From Lepeophtheirus salmonis (Eukaryota; Arthropoda; Copepoda; Siphonostomatoida; Caligidae): a stretch of DNA of 64,000 bases. The position numbers and the translations under genes are program-made. The notes beneath the pieces were generated by a model. That model saw only the letters and a list, made by a program, of their open reading frames with translations, was not told the origin of the DNA and did not search any database. The stretch spans positions 37,819,971-37,883,970 of the forward strand of contig NC_052134.2 of assembly GCF_016086655.4 (NCBI RefSeq), written 5' to 3'. Shown here piece by piece: positions 36,684-49,310 of this stretch; position 1 is the first letter of the stretch, and every line of letters begins with the position of its first letter.

Positions 36684-39600
36684 TTTAGCCAATTTCTTAC
36701 GAAGCCTCTTTTATTATTATTAGATTCATTTCTCTATACTTTTCCCCAAGAGAGTTACGTATATAACTACACTACTACAATGTATATACTCGTATATTGA
36801 TTTAGTCCCATGTACAACACATAAATTATTATTGTGTATAATTTAATATTTAATGCTCGTAATACGAATGGAAACGCCATTTGATCAATCTGTGTTATCA
36901 TTGCAGAAAGAAAGATTGAGGATAATAAATTAGACAGAGAGTATTCAATTACAAATCCAAGCGAAGAAATTAAATTTTAATTAAATAAGTAGTTCATAAA
37001 GTCTCAAATAAATAATTTATGTCAGGATGTCAAAATTAATTCATTAAATTGTGAGAGAAAATGTATGATTTGACATTTTTTTCAGACAGAAATATATTTT
37101 TATGAAAGTGAATGGATCACAACAAAATAGCACTCAAAGTTGTGTATTGTATTGCATCTACTCTATTTGTTTATAATTGTGAGATTATTGTTTGTTGATG
37201 CACAATGTAAGGACGAGGCATTGTACATTTAAATATACTTAAGTTAAGTACAAAGTATGAAGCTTTTTTTTATGTTAGAAGTACTTGCAATGTATTTAGA
37301 TATAAACAATAGGAAGAATATATATACTAATTCTTTTGTCATTTTATGAGTAATTACTCATAGATTGCATAATCAATTACGTAAGTTCACTTTTATAAGA
37401 AGTAAATTACTGGAAATTAGCTTAAGAATTCCTTAAAAAGAAGACTATTTGTTGTCCAAAATGGAGAGAACAGCTCTAATCATCTTATACTGTTAATTCC
37501 ATCTTGTTATATGTATTGTCAGATTAATATTATAAGAATGTATCAAGCATCTTTAAACTATAACAATCCGACATATATTTGTCGGTATAAAATTTTTGTA
37601 ATTTTTGACTATTTCGATGACAATCATTAACTTGTCAATTGCCCGAATATATGTTAATTATAAATACATAATGCATGTATAATTTTTAATAGATCAAAAT
37701 GAAATGAGTAATTGGTACTTAAAATGACTGATAATGTTATCAAATAAAGGGTATTGAGACGTGGAAATTCTAACTTGTAGAATCTGCTTAACAAGTTACA
37801 ATTTTCTACAGAAATCCCAACATGTAAATAAAATAAAAAATTATTACTCCTATCGACTCCGAAACTGTGGATTGGATCAACAATGTTAATATTCATCTAA
37901 AAATAAGTCCTCAGCTATTTAATATTTGATATGGCGGTCAATTTTGGGACAAAAACCTTTCATTCTATAATCTAAAACTGTAAGATTAATCGAAATTGTA
38001 AATAATAATAATAAAAAAACATAGGTATCTAAGTACGAGTACAAAATACTTTGAGTTTTATGAAACGTTTGTCTATGTCGCTCTAAAAGGCATATGTACA
38101 TATATATTTATGCATAAAAAACAGTTTATAAATTATTTTATGACATTATTTTAATTTTGATTAAATTAAAAATAAATTATAGAAAAAAATATATTCCTTA
38201 GTAGTTTTTTTTATATGCCACCAAAAGGAAAATAGATAGGTAGAACCAGTTCTCAAGCAAAAATAATAAATACAACACAGTTTTCTGAATCAAATAATAA
38301 ACAACAAAAAAACAATTTTGTTTTTGATCCATAAATGTGCTACAGTGAGCACAGGATAGCAATAACAATATCCTTTTTTAATTAGGTGACTGAAGAAAAA
38401 AAGAAACTTGATTATGCTTATCATAAAATTATCAAACGCTGAACATAATTATCTATTTATTTGACACTAAATATATATGCTCATAGAATTATGTAAAGCT
38501 ATCTAAAACAGAGTTCGTAACTTCCAGCTTTTGAGAAATCCTTTAGGAGCTACCATAAAAAAACGTAACTGCCTGTTAAAATCCTTGACATATCTTTGTT
38601 GTTCTAAAGGAACAACATTGAACATGGTAATCAAATAAAATTTGTATAATGCACTAATTTTGCACGTCATTAGTTTTATCGTATCTTGCCACCTTTCCCA
38701 TACAAAGAGACAGAAGAAAAGTACCAAAAACAGAGGGAAATTATTTCAAACTATAGATTAATAATCGTCGAAATTTGTTCACAGATAACAAGAGCTAATT
38801 AGAGTTCAACCAATCAACGTCCAGAAAAAAAGATGTCAACGAAATACAGTGTTAATGAGGCAACTCTTGTTATATACATCTATTTCTGCAGTTCAATATT
38901 TTGCGAAAATAAATATAATTATTGTCTTTTTGATTAGATTGAGATGATATTGTGAAGTAAAAATATAGACAGCTTTAAAAAAAACATAGCGTAAATTTTT
39001 ATGTAAGTAAGATAACACCGTACTTAGTTGTTCTAGTATAAGTGTACCTATAATTATTCTAAGTTTATCTATTGATTTATTTTACTTACTATTATTTAAC
39101 GAAAAAATATTGAACTTCAATCTTTTTTATTCACTATAAAATCCATTATGCAAATGTTACATACCAAATATATATAGCTAAATCTAAAAATAACCCTAAA
39201 ATGAAATTTAAAACCTTTTCAAATGTGATAAAACTCCCTTTAAAGTTTACTATTTTAATATTCTTCTTTTTTTCAAATATGCATAATAATTATAGATCAT
39301 ATATTAGAATAATAATATATCAGTTTACGAGATTATAAATTGGAAGACCTTTAAAGTGAAGGATAAAAATAACACGAATAAATAGACATAAGTACTTTAA
39401 AAGAATATCTATTTTTACTGATTAAAGGGATAAGGTTTCATTTTAATGAAGATATAGGTTAAAATGTTCCGATTTTATTCTCATTCTAATAACAGTTTAA
39501 AGAATCAAATTTCAAACAATTTTTTGTTAATTGATGACTCAGTAATTCTACTAATATTTTAAAAATTAATGGTATAAAATGTGAGTTACACACAGTCTTA

Positions 39601-41841
39601 AACTGTTGGAAGCTGAATAGTTTGTTTGTATTATAATGAGAATTGAGAAGTCATATATTATATATAGTGAGTTAATCTTTTAGGACATATTTTATGATAA
39701 TTTTTAATCGATTATACTATAGTTTTCTCCATACCAGCAATTGTAGAAGAAACATTTACCATTTAATACTCTTAATAGTAGGTTATTATCAAGAACTAAT
39801 TCCCCCCCCTTCTCTTACTTACACTTGAGAGATAATAATCCTGAAATAATTCACATTCCATTTCGAAAAGCTTTTGTACAAACAAGGGAGAGTGTTTTTA
39901 AGAATGTTTTTTTTTTATATTATGATATTTCAATTCTATTGTAATAAAGATCATTCAAAATAATATTTGAACACGTTTGTTCAACATGTTTCCTTAGCAG
40001 ATTTGCTCATTTCATATCCTAATCAGCAGTGTAATATATCCTACATATAAATAACATATGAATATTTATATTATGTACTAAGACGGAAATAATGCTCACT
40101 AATCCTCCATTCTTGGTCAAACATTATATTATGGGGAATGGGATAGACTCATCAGTGTACAAATATTATGTTGATTCATATAGGTACATGGTAAGAAATC
40201 AATATGCAGAATGGAAATGTCATTTAAACATGATATATTTTTGAATTACGACTTATCAAAGGTGGAAACTTAGACTTGAGACGTGCAATCGATTTAGACT
40301 CATATCTATTGTTGAAAGACTTTCAATTCGACTTCATCACACAGTCAAAGGTTCGAGACTTGAACTAAAAATCTAGTTTATACTGAACACACACAAAAGT
40401 ATGGATAGTATATATTCAAGGACTTGGACTTGTGAGTAAATAAATCAGTTCAGACTTGCACTAACAGTATAAGAAACTTTTTTATATAAATTTTTAATAA
40501 AGGATTGAACTTTTTATGCACCAAGTCCCAGGACATCTTTGGATCGTTTGTAGATTTAGTTATTATACAACTCAATGAAATAACTTTACTATAAAAATAT
40601 GTGTTGTTCAAAAATGTTTACCTTATGGACGCATTGACGTTTGGGTGCTGTGTTAAACTAGACTACACAATTTCTATTCATGAAATAACCCTATATCTTG
40701 CTCTGTTTTTCATGAATCCTTGCCCGAAAATTAATGGAAATATTCATTAAGGCCTAATAATTTCATTTAACTAGTTAGGAACCTCAAATTTCAGGCAAGA
40801 GTCGAAAATTTGTGCGTAAAATAAGTTTTTACAAAAATGCTAAAATATAACACTGGCGCTTGGAGCAGAAAAAAAGTAGATCATACATAGTTGAATGTCA
40901 CAAGAGACTTAAATGCCAAAAATTTGTTTAATTTATTCAGCTGTTTTAAAGCATATAAGTAACAGATAGACAGAAGTCTACGAATGTATGAAAGATGCAC
41001 AATATTATAATCTGATTAATTTTTAAGTCCTGTATATTTTATTGATAGAAATTGACGATAGTTCATCGGAGGATACAAATGTAACCCAGACTCCATTTTG
41101 AAAAGAAAAAAATCATTCGAGCTTGTTTTTGTGTTAACAGAATCCATGTATTAACATTTTGTTCAATGAAGAGGCACATAAACTTCCTTAAAATATTTAT
41201 CATAAATGAAACTTACAAATAATTATTTACATAATTTAAGCTAACCATTGAACTGACTTACTTACACTACAAATTTATTCAAAATCCCTTAAATACCAGA
41301 TATTGACAAACTCTTTTGTAACCATATGTAATTGCTATATCTAAAACAATCTTTTGTCTGAGGATTGGGTCCTCATAATATAAAAATCATTAAATGTAAA
41401 GAGTGTTGGAAGAGGGGAGGGAAAAATCGATATATTATTTCATTTTATATTGAGTTGAGAAGGAGTCGCACAGAAATCCGAGAGAGTATTTGCATATGAT
41501 TAAATGAATAATTACAAATTCAAACGGATGGATTAAGGATGATTTAAAGGATTAGGTCTTGTAATCTTTGAATTGAGCAACAGCTAACAAGTCCAATGGT
41601 TTTATATCAATACAATCATTCTTTCATATGTACATTGTAAATATTATATGCATTAAGCCCATGAAATATGTTCTAATTGTCTACTTATTCTCTTTTTTGA
41701 ATCACGTCTGTACATTGCACATATGTGACCCGTCAACTCAAAAATAAGCTAGAATAACTTTTATCAAAATCCAGACTAAATTATATTTTTATTGTTGTAC
41801 TAATAATTAACGTTCATTTCCATCAACAAATTATTATGAGT
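36682..41841. other. AT-rich intergenic sequence left of the neurogenin gene, no gene seen
   Basis: About 5 kb without a supported exon. A minus-strand open frame at 38503-38727 is rich in aromatic and basic residues but matches no family I know. Regulatory sequence for the bHLH gene could lie here, but nothing in the sequence proves it. Confidence 0.4.
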
Positions 41842-42119
41842 AATAGTGTTCTGTCGTTCCATATTTAGGACAGAAGACAGTAGTCCCGACAAGTTCAGTC
41901 TCGGTCCGATTTATTCCAGTTCAGTCCTTCATATATGTCCTTTAACAAATAAAGCTCGGTCCACACCACTTAACTTTATTTACTTTGGTTAAAATCAGTT
42001 TTAGTAAAGACAGTGCGAAGAACCAACGGTGTTTTAAGGACTGATTCCAAGAACTGATATGTCCGTTCCTAAGACTGGACTAGCCTGGACCGAATAAATA
42101 AGGACTGGCACAACACTAA
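41842..42119. repeat. Short relative of the GGTC/GACC-rich element
   Basis: The left end AATAGTGTTCTGTCGTTCC and right end GGACTGGCACAACACTAAT form an imperfect terminal inverted repeat. The interior holds GTCTCGGTCCGATTTATTCC and GACTAGCCTGGACCGAATAA. Same family as 22779 and 31039, about 280 bp long. Confidence 0.6.
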
Positions 42120-42311
42120 TAATTAATCCTCTGGGGGCACTTAATCGTCAAATCAAGGAATAAGAAATTCATCGTGATTAGGGTCAAATTTGAATATTGT
42201 TGTTTTCATTTAGGTTTGTTATAAAAAAATAAAATGGGCATTTCTTTATTCCTCAATTTTTGTACAAACTTTTTCTAGTGTCAAATCCCTGTTTATATGT
42301 CTATAGTCTAT

Positions 42312-42337
42312 ACTAAAGGACTCTTGGGTCCTTTAGT
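42312..42337. repeat. Perfect 10-bp-arm hairpin
   Basis: ACTAAAGGAC, a six-base loop TCTTGG, then GTCCTTTAGT. It lies about 850 bp upstream of the bHLH gene. Function unknown. Confidence 0.7.
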
Positions 42338-43179
42338 CTCTATCAAAAACTCCAATCTTTGCATATTGGAGGTTTAAAAACGTATACTATCAAACCAGGA
42401 TCTAACATTTTTTAAAGGAAAAATCAATATATAGAAGGGAAGGGGGCAAAAAGATGGGTAGTTAGAGACAGGGGCGTTACTTGGTAGTCTCTCCCTCTTT
42501 GCTATTGTAACAATTTTTCTTTATCTATGAAACGCAAAACTTTACTTTGATTTGAATAATTTATATGGAATCCTTTGTACTAATGGTGTATAATAATCGA
42601 CAAAACATAAACACATGTACAATCTTGCAAATCATGTTTGCCAAAAAAGTGTCACGTGTACACTATTGAAACCAACTGCAAACTATTGGTTTATCAATAA
42701 GTAAAGTAATATAATTATAAAATCAAAAGTGTAGAAATTTTGATTCCATTGCTCAATGCCATGATGTCATTTTTTATATTATCCCATCTGTGTATTTTTT
42801 TAAATGCAGTTTTGATTAGAATTTTTTTTCTCTAATATAAAATAATTGAATTGTGATTTCTATTGTACCATCATCATATTTCTACTTTTTTAGGTAGCCG
42901 TTTCTTTTATTATTCATGGTGTCTTGGTTATAAAAATAAATGGAAATTTATAACAACCAGTCCTTCTATTCTTAACATTGATGATGATAGAGGGGGAGTA
43001 ACAGCTAAAAGAATAACCCCTACTGAAAAACCATTGAACGCGTCCTTATTCCCCTAACTTTCTTTTTCTTTTTCGTCAAACCATTCCCCCCTCCTTTGCA
43101 AACGAAAAAAAATATCTATAATAATACAACAATAACGTACGTATTCAGTTTATCTCTGACATGCGTCTAATACGGAGGA

Positions 43180-43902
43180 ATGGAGAGCAGCTACAGTAGT
43201 CGAATCCCTTCCTCCCCACATCGACTCTCACGGCACAAAATCTCTAAACGGTCGGATCCCTCAGAGGTTAAAGAAATGAAAAAGATCCGACGTGCAAAGG
43301 CGAATGATAGAGAACGTCATCGAATGCACATGCTCAACACAGCCCTGGAAAAACTCCGACTCGTTTTGCCAGCCTTTCCAGACGAAACAAAACTCACAAA
43401 AATTGAAACTCTTCGCTTTGCTAATAATTATATCTGGTCGCTCAAAGAGTCCATATCAGCCCTTGAGAATGGGACACCCCTTCCATTTTCTTCCATGCTC
43501 AATGGGAGATGTGTACAAGGAGATGAGAGCAATGAGAAGCCCGGAGAGTCGAATCCTGCCTTAAAAGGCTGTGCTGTTTTGGCTCAGTCCATGTTAAGTC
43601 AAAGTTTGGACTGTGTTGATATCTCCTCCATCACAAACTTTTATTCAAAGCAAGACCATCAAGTAGTAGTCCAGGAGCCTCCAAAAATCAAAGTCGAATC
43701 TAGTCCCCACTATGCCAGCTCCAATGAAGAGCACTTACAACATCAGGAATATCCCAATCAAAGATACCCTTCATTCGACGACACATATCAGGAACATGAG
43801 CAATCAGCCACATATCAGGAGGATTGGAGCAGTCAAAATAGTTATTCTTATTATCCTACAACAACATATGATGACTCCAATTTGAACCCATATAACTTAT
43901 GA
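43180..43902 (+). CDS. Neurogenin/Tap-type bHLH transcription factor, intronless
   Basis: A nuclear DNA-binding activator of neural precursor fate in this family; it pairs with a Daughterless/E protein and binds E-boxes (CANNTG). The protein is 240 residues. Residues 37-49 are the basic region (RRAKANDRERHRM, with the DNA-contacting Glu of RER), 50-64 helix 1, 65-71 the loop with PAFPDET, and 72-92 helix 2 with KLTKIETLRFANNYIWSL. The ANDRER and FPDETKLTKIETLRF residues fit neurogenin rather than NeuroD, which has ANARER. His replaces the usual Asn in RERNRM, and Met the Asn in MHNLN. The C-terminal half is rich in Ser, Tyr, Gln and Glu, likely an activation domain. The start at 43180 gives a normal short N-terminus. 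It is one uninterrupted exon of higher GC than its surroundings and the only clearly intact gene here. It could also be named tap/biparous. Assignment to the neurogenin branch is firm. Confidence 0.95.
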   Translation: MESSYSSRIPSSPHRLSRHKISKRSDPSEVKEMKKIRRAKANDRERHRMHMLNTALEKLRLVLPAFPDETKLTKIETLRFANNYIWSLKESISALENGTPLPFSSMLNGRCVQGDESNEKPGESNPALKGCAVLAQSMLSQSLDCVDISSITNFYSKQDHQVVVQEPPKIKVESSPHYASSNEEHLQHQEYPNQRYPSFDDTYQEHEQSATYQEDWSSQNSYSYYPTTTYDDSNLNPYNL

Positions 43903-44784
43903 AATTACAAATAGTTTAATCTAACTAAGTCAAAATGAGATACATATATTTATATACATTCATATTTTTTTTGTGCAATCAGCCTTTTTACAAAATACAT
44001 TTATAAATGAAATAATTAGTGTTTTTCTAATTTGGTCATACTATTATAAAAACGGAAATAGAATGTAATATATTTTATTTAATATACCTAGATGCATATG
44101 ATATTTTATTGAAAGCTATTTCTACTGAGCAGGTGAAAAAAAACAAAAAAACACGACAAATACATAGAAGTCGTATATTTTGTAAAGGATATATGATCCA
44201 TGGAATTCCATCGGCGTTCTTCACCCTTTGATTAACTTAACTTTTTATAATCACATTTGTAATTCATTAATCATCATGATTTTATAATTATTTATTTTCC
44301 ACGTCAAAGAAATATAGATACTTACTTTTCGCTATTTTTAACTATATAATACCATACGTATCTTATATGCTAGATGAGTTTTAGAATCTTTCCTTTGAGC
44401 AGTTTGACAATTTTTTGGCTCAAAATCTTTATAGATGCATTAGACAAAATTTAATTAATCGATCATTAAACAGATAAAAATATTTTTTTTTACGTATGAC
44501 CCTTTTGAGTTGTCTTAAGTGGTAAAATCAAGTGTTTTCTTTTTGAAAATGAGAAATTGCATTTTAGATGTGTTTTAAAGAGAACTTTGAATATATAGCA
44601 TGTCTCAATTTCTAACCAAAAACTCCAAAATACAAATTTAAAGTATATGAAAAATATTTGATTTCGTCTTATTAAAAACAAAAATAAAATTGGTCATAAA
44701 ATTAAACAAGGATATTTTTCTCAAAAAATCAGTAGACTCTGACTGCCCCTTAACCTATTGGCATTATAAAATTAAGAGGTCAAA
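43903..44784. other. 3' flank of the neurogenin gene
   Basis: AT-rich sequence that probably includes the 3' UTR. The first canonical AATAAA on the plus strand is near 44684, about 780 bases after the stop; earlier non-canonical signals may be used. No other gene seen. Confidence 0.4.
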
Positions 44785-45045
44785 GTGCAGGGGCATACGC
44801 AAGGGGGGGGGGCTGGAGGGTCTGAAGCCCTCCCAAAAAAAGCAAAGGATTTTTTTCTTCTTACTGGAAAATTTGAAATTTAATTTTCCAAATTTTTTTC
44901 GAAAAAAATTAATTTTCTGAGAATATCTATGGATTTTTTAAAATTCTTGTAAAATATTTAACATTTGAAATTCAATTTTTCAATTTTTTTTCTTCAAAAT
45001 TTTTATTTTTTTTTCAAAAAATCCAAAAATCCAGCCCCCCCAAAT
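44785..45045 (+). repeat. GC-rich motif followed by oligo-A/oligo-T repeat
   Basis: GTGCAGGGGCATACGCAAGG plus a G-run is followed by TTTTCCAAATTTTTTTCG, ATATCTATGGATTTTTT and similar words, ending in AAAAATCCAGCCCCCCC. Composition and layout match the blocks at 5627 and 13213. Confidence 0.5.
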
Positions 45046-45164
45046 ATAATCCATTATATAATACTTGGCTTATGGATTAATAGAGTTGTATAAAATATGA
45101 CTTATCAGTAAATTTACAAATAAAATAAACTGCAAATTTCTAACCGGACAATTTGAAGACTTTT

Positions 45165-45480
45165 TTGGGAGAAGAGTAGATTAACTGTCTTGATGTTTTT
45201 TATTAAATTAGGGCAAAATCAAGTATGAAAGGCAGGAAATAAACAGAAATCCCAATCCGTATAAGCAAGGACATAGGAAGAAATTACTTTGATGCCCGTT
45301 CTCAATTCTATTTTGCGTAAAACAACGACTTATACTTATAATAAAATTATAACAAACATACATCAATGTTTCTCTCCGTCTTTTACAAGCACATGCACTA
45401 GTTATTACTTTATACATAGATGTTCTCTCTTCAATGATTAAAGAATAATGATAACACCTTTGGAAAACATTAAAAAAAAT
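45165..45480 (+). repeat. Interspersed repeat family R2, copy 3
   Basis: It contains GGAAATAAACAGAAATCCC, AAGGACATAGGAAGAAATTAC, AGCACATGCACTAGTTATTA, AGATGTTCTCTCTTCAATG and AATAATGATAACACCTTTGG, in the same order as the other three copies. The minus-strand open frame here is incidental. Confidence 0.65.
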
Positions 45481-45752
45481 TCAGATTGCCAACTTAAAAA
45501 AATGTGATCTGCATGTAGGTAATATTTTATATCTATAAAGAAATTATTTGGATTTTTGCATTTCTTTATTTTAATTTATCTTCGATTGTAGAACATTTTT
45601 AATATATTCTATTTGTTCTTCATAAAATCAGTTATTTCATTAATTTATATAAAATAGACCCCGGCATGATGTCAAATGAGGTGATTGTCGGACAAAAGAG
45701 GAGGATGGGTCACCCTTTGATAAACAATTACCAGTTTTGAATTGATCTAACT

Positions 45753-45788
45753 ACATACTCATACATATGAACATATGTATGAGTATGT
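45753..45788. repeat. Perfect 17-bp-arm palindrome with 2-base loop
   Basis: ACATACTCATACATATG, AA, then the exact complement. No flanking repeat or gene explains it. Confidence 0.85.
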
Positions 45789-46319
45789 TTACCTTGCGGC
45801 ATGCAATGGCTCTGTTGAAATGAAATGAGCACGGACATTGTCAACTCTTTATGAGCTTCATAACTCTAAAAGTTTGTATAACCATCATACTTAAATTATG
45901 TTGTACATATCTATCTCCTTCCTCCCTGTGTTTATTTTGAACACGTGCATAAAATAATAACAATAAAAAAAAGAAAAAGAATTGATTACCTCAACCATAT
46001 GATATATACAGGAAATTCATCTGGGTTCTAAAAAAACATTAAGTACAAACAGAGCCGTAGTCACCGCTAGAGAAGTGGAGGGCAAGTACCACTTTTTTTT
46101 AAGCTAACAATATTTAAAACTTCATTTTTGTGCCTTTCTTCCCCCTACCATCATTTTAAAAACAGGAGGACGACTCTCAAAATGCTCAGTCGACGTGAAT
46201 AATTCGGTTTATAATATTTAGAAGGTGATGGAAGCTAGTTGACACATGGATGAGCTCAATTTTCTGGCAAGTTTCTACGAGTTGCGCTTCAACAATTTCG
46301 TGGAATAACCACATATTAG

Positions 46320-46757
46320 CAGAGGTTGGGAAAATCCCAGATAGTAGAAGTCTAATTTGAGTCACAAGTTTTTGCTGCAAAATTCAAGTCCTTAAGCATT
46401 TTCATCGAATCCAGTTCACAAGTATTTTTTGAGATTTTTTCCCGAGATTTTGGAGGCTTCTTTTGAGTTAATTTGAATTCAAATAATCAACTTTCAAAAA
46501 GTAGCTTAAAAAGTAGAAAAATTGAATGCTGACAAGAGATCGGTCTTTTTACTGATACTTAAAATCGGACCCGATAGATATATTGGTCAGTCCTGAATCC
46601 TCAGAAAATAAAAGATAATTCAAATAGTACTTTATATCCTGAAGAATTTGATATGATTTTCGAGTCCAAGTCAATTCGTAAGTCTTTGATTTTGAATCAA
46701 GTCGAGTAGCATATTCTTCAAAATATATGTAGACTCGAGTCCACGTATCCACCTCTG
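46320..46757. mobile_element. 438-bp hAT-type MITE
   Basis: The left end CAGAGGTTGGGAAAATCCC and right end ACGTATCCACCTCTG form short terminal inverted repeats starting CAGAGG. The flanking 8-mers CATATTAG (46312-46319) and CCTGTTAG (46758-46765) agree at 6 of 8 positions, as expected for an aged 8-bp hAT target duplication. The interior is rich in ATTTGAATTC, CGAGTCCAAGTC and GACTCGAGTCC words. No transposase. Degraded relatives lie at 8380, 33063 and 40260. Confidence 0.6.
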
Positions 46758-46765
46758 CCTGTTAG

Positions 46766-48274
46766 CTACTGCTATTTGAGAGTGGTGAGTACATTCATAT
46801 AACCTGTGCTATAACAAATTTTCTTACTTTAGAATCTCAGAATAATTTTTTTCATCTTCATTAATTTCTTTCGAAAATTAAGAATTACCTTTAATTCTTA
46901 AACCCTTTAAATGTCATGTTAATATTAATGTTTATGGTTAATTTAAGAGTGATAATTAAGGGACATATTATGTGTACATGAAGCCAGAGTATCTGAGCTA
47001 GGAGTTAATTGATACCTGCTAGTTGGAGCAACTTAAGACATACAAAAAGGATAAACATTTTCTTTTTTTAATAGAAAATTGTGAGTAGACAACAGAGCAG
47101 CTCCTCAACCATGAATGTTGAAATGTTCTTACCAAAAGTGGAACAAAGATGTTTGAAAATTATAAGTTAATCATTAATTAAATAGTTATATTTTTGACAT
47201 ATTAATATTTTATTCAATTTTACATATAAACACTATTGTTGTTTTTTTAATCTTTATGAGGAGTTGTAGATACTGTCTTAATGTGCCCATCGATGAGGGA
47301 AGTTGACACAAAAAATTACCAAGATCAAAATTAAATTATGCTTAAGTACCATTAACTATGTTATGAAATGGCCATAAAAATTGTATATGGTTTTAAACCT
47401 TACAAAAATATATATATATATATATCACGTCTTTAAAAGTTGAGTATGTCTCACTAGCTAGCCCCCCTCCCCCATTATGAATTAGTGCTAAACTACTTCA
47501 ATTTTTCAAATGTTCTGAGCCTCATTAGCATACATGAGGATAAATATTGTACTTTTAAAGAGAGTACTGAAAGTGATTCCATCTTGGCTGTGTGTATGAG
47601 GGAGGGGGGATAGCGGAAAATAAGCTGTGACAAATCCATTAGTTATGGTTTTTTGTAATATTTACGGTGGTGAACTATAGGGGATGAAGTTCCATTATAT
47701 TTATTGACGGTTAAATTTATATGTAGTTTGTCATCAACTTATCTTAATTGATTGCTCTATTGCTCTTAATGAGGTTTCCAAAACATCTGGGACTCAATCT
47801 CAACACTTTTACTTATTAACCTAACTCCAGCCATGAATATAAGAAAATGAAATCAGCTTTTAGATTGATTTGTCAATGGCTTTTTTTGTGAGAATTGAAC
47901 TCGAAAATATGTTGGGCACATATTACCTAAATGACGTAATTGGATCTCAAACGATATATCAGTGAGTCGATTAATTCTTCATATTAGAGGAAGTTCGAAA
48001 ATAATTGGTAATCGACCATCATTTACCGATATTATTGATATTTTCTTGTTTTGTAATTAAAATATTATATTATTAATAAATTTAAATTTATAAAACTACT
48101 TAACCCTCAACTATGGAACACGTTGTAAATTTGTATCTTAGATATAGCCATAAATATTAAAATGATATCGTGCATTTTTTTCTTCTAAAGGAGAAGTTGA
48201 AGAAAACAATTAATTTCTCAGCTAGTCGTCAACACACTATGCAATCCCCTGAAAGGGTCCACATATGACATTTG
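46766..48274. other. AT-rich intergenic sequence, no gene seen
   Basis: A TA microsatellite sits at about 47409-47425. Nothing else recognised. Confidence 0.45.
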
Positions 48275-48765
48275 TCTTGGCATTATGTACTTTTGCCTTA
48301 AAGTCATTTTCCTTGTGATATTTCGCCTTCAAATATAAATAAATACTAATATAATTATACTCCAAATTTCACTAGGTTATGAGTTGGAACCAGAAACAAA
48401 ATAGTAAATAAAATTAGTATAATAAAAAAACAGGACAACTATTCGAATGGAAGAAATGCTAATCACTACTCTGTTATTAATTATGATTAGGCATGATGGA
48501 TTATTCATGTTAGAAAGGACTTATGGATTGACGAACAAGCCTAATTCAAGGAAAAAACATAATTCTATTAATAATACAACAGAAAAACACCATTTCACGC
48601 ATTTTATAGTAACACACGTTACATATTTTGCTTAAAAATTCAAATGGAACATCTATTTCAACCGAAAGGAACTATAACTATGTATAAACCTCATTTATTT
48701 ATATTCTAAGGCAAAATGTTTTGAGGCAAAATAGTTTAAGGCATAAGTACCAGGCACGCTTTGTT
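48275..48765. mobile_element. About 490-bp element with inverted repeat ends
   Basis: GTCTTGGCATTATGTACTTT and TGCCTTAAAGTCATTTTCC near 48277-48312 are matched in reverse complement by AAAATAGTTTAAGGCATAAG and TACCAGGCACGC near 48727-48760. The outer words GGCATTATGTAC and GTACCAGGC, and the inner GCCTTAAA and TTTAAGGC, pair up. A second TTTCGCCTT/AAGGCAAAATG pair lies further in. The open frame inside (48447-48635) has no family motif. No target duplication could be confirmed. Confidence 0.45.
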
Positions 48766-49189
48766 TAAAACCCTGCTAAAGGTAGAACTACCTAGTTAGT
48801 TGTAAATGTATTTCATCCTCAATTACAGGTTAATTATATTATGATATGTCATCCAACATTTGGAGATTCTTCCTAATTTTAATCCTGGATTCGAACTGTA
48901 ATTTTATAATGAAAGCATTAACTTCTGGGGCATTTGAACTAAATATATTTTGTATCTACATACCAAATAGGAATGATTAATTAATTTTTGATTCTACAAT
49001 CTACTAGTGTTTAACTTTTTGTAAATGAATTAATAATAGGAAAATTTTAAAACTAAAAAAACAAAAGTTTAATTTGTATTGAAAGAGGTACAAATTTTAT
49101 TTCATGAGGATATTTAAACTAGAGGTTTTGTGAGGAAATTTATTTAAAATAATCATCTGAAAATAGTTCTCAATACAACTTTTATCCAA

Positions 49190-49310
49190 TATGTTAGGCC
49201 TCAACTCTAATAATTGCGTCAATAAGAGGCTTAGATCTGTTGCAGACCTTGACGCTGTAGTCAGACTCGAGTTTGGTCCACTCCTTCATGATGGAAGTTG
49301 TGAACGAAAC
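49190..49310 (-). pseudogene. C-terminal piece of a mariner-like transposase
   Basis: On the minus strand the frame reads TSIMKEWTKLESDYSVKVCN then PLIDAIIRVEA and a stop, followed by HIG. This matches the mariner ending 'siikEW..l..dyi.kvC.rfr.rieaviea.GgyIe'. It continues the reading direction of the fragment at 50936-51480, which stops just before the equivalent point, so the two may be halves of one copy split by about 1.6 kb. Confidence 0.7.

Noticed and set aside
38503..38727. Minus-strand frame of 74 codons with aromatic and basic residues
   Set aside because: It looks slightly coding-like, but I could not match it to a family or find joining exons.
42863..43057. Plus-strand frame just upstream of the neurogenin gene
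   Set aside because: No motif; it lies in the likely 5' flank or UTR and ends 120 bases before the real start.
47880..47960. tRNA-like B-box (GAGTTCAATTCTC) on the minus strand
   Set aside because: No A-box, no cloverleaf and no acceptor stem; not a tRNA and not enough for a SINE call.
48880..48960. GTTCGAATCC word on the minus strand suggesting a tRNA T-arm
   Set aside because: The flanks do not fold into the other tRNA arms.
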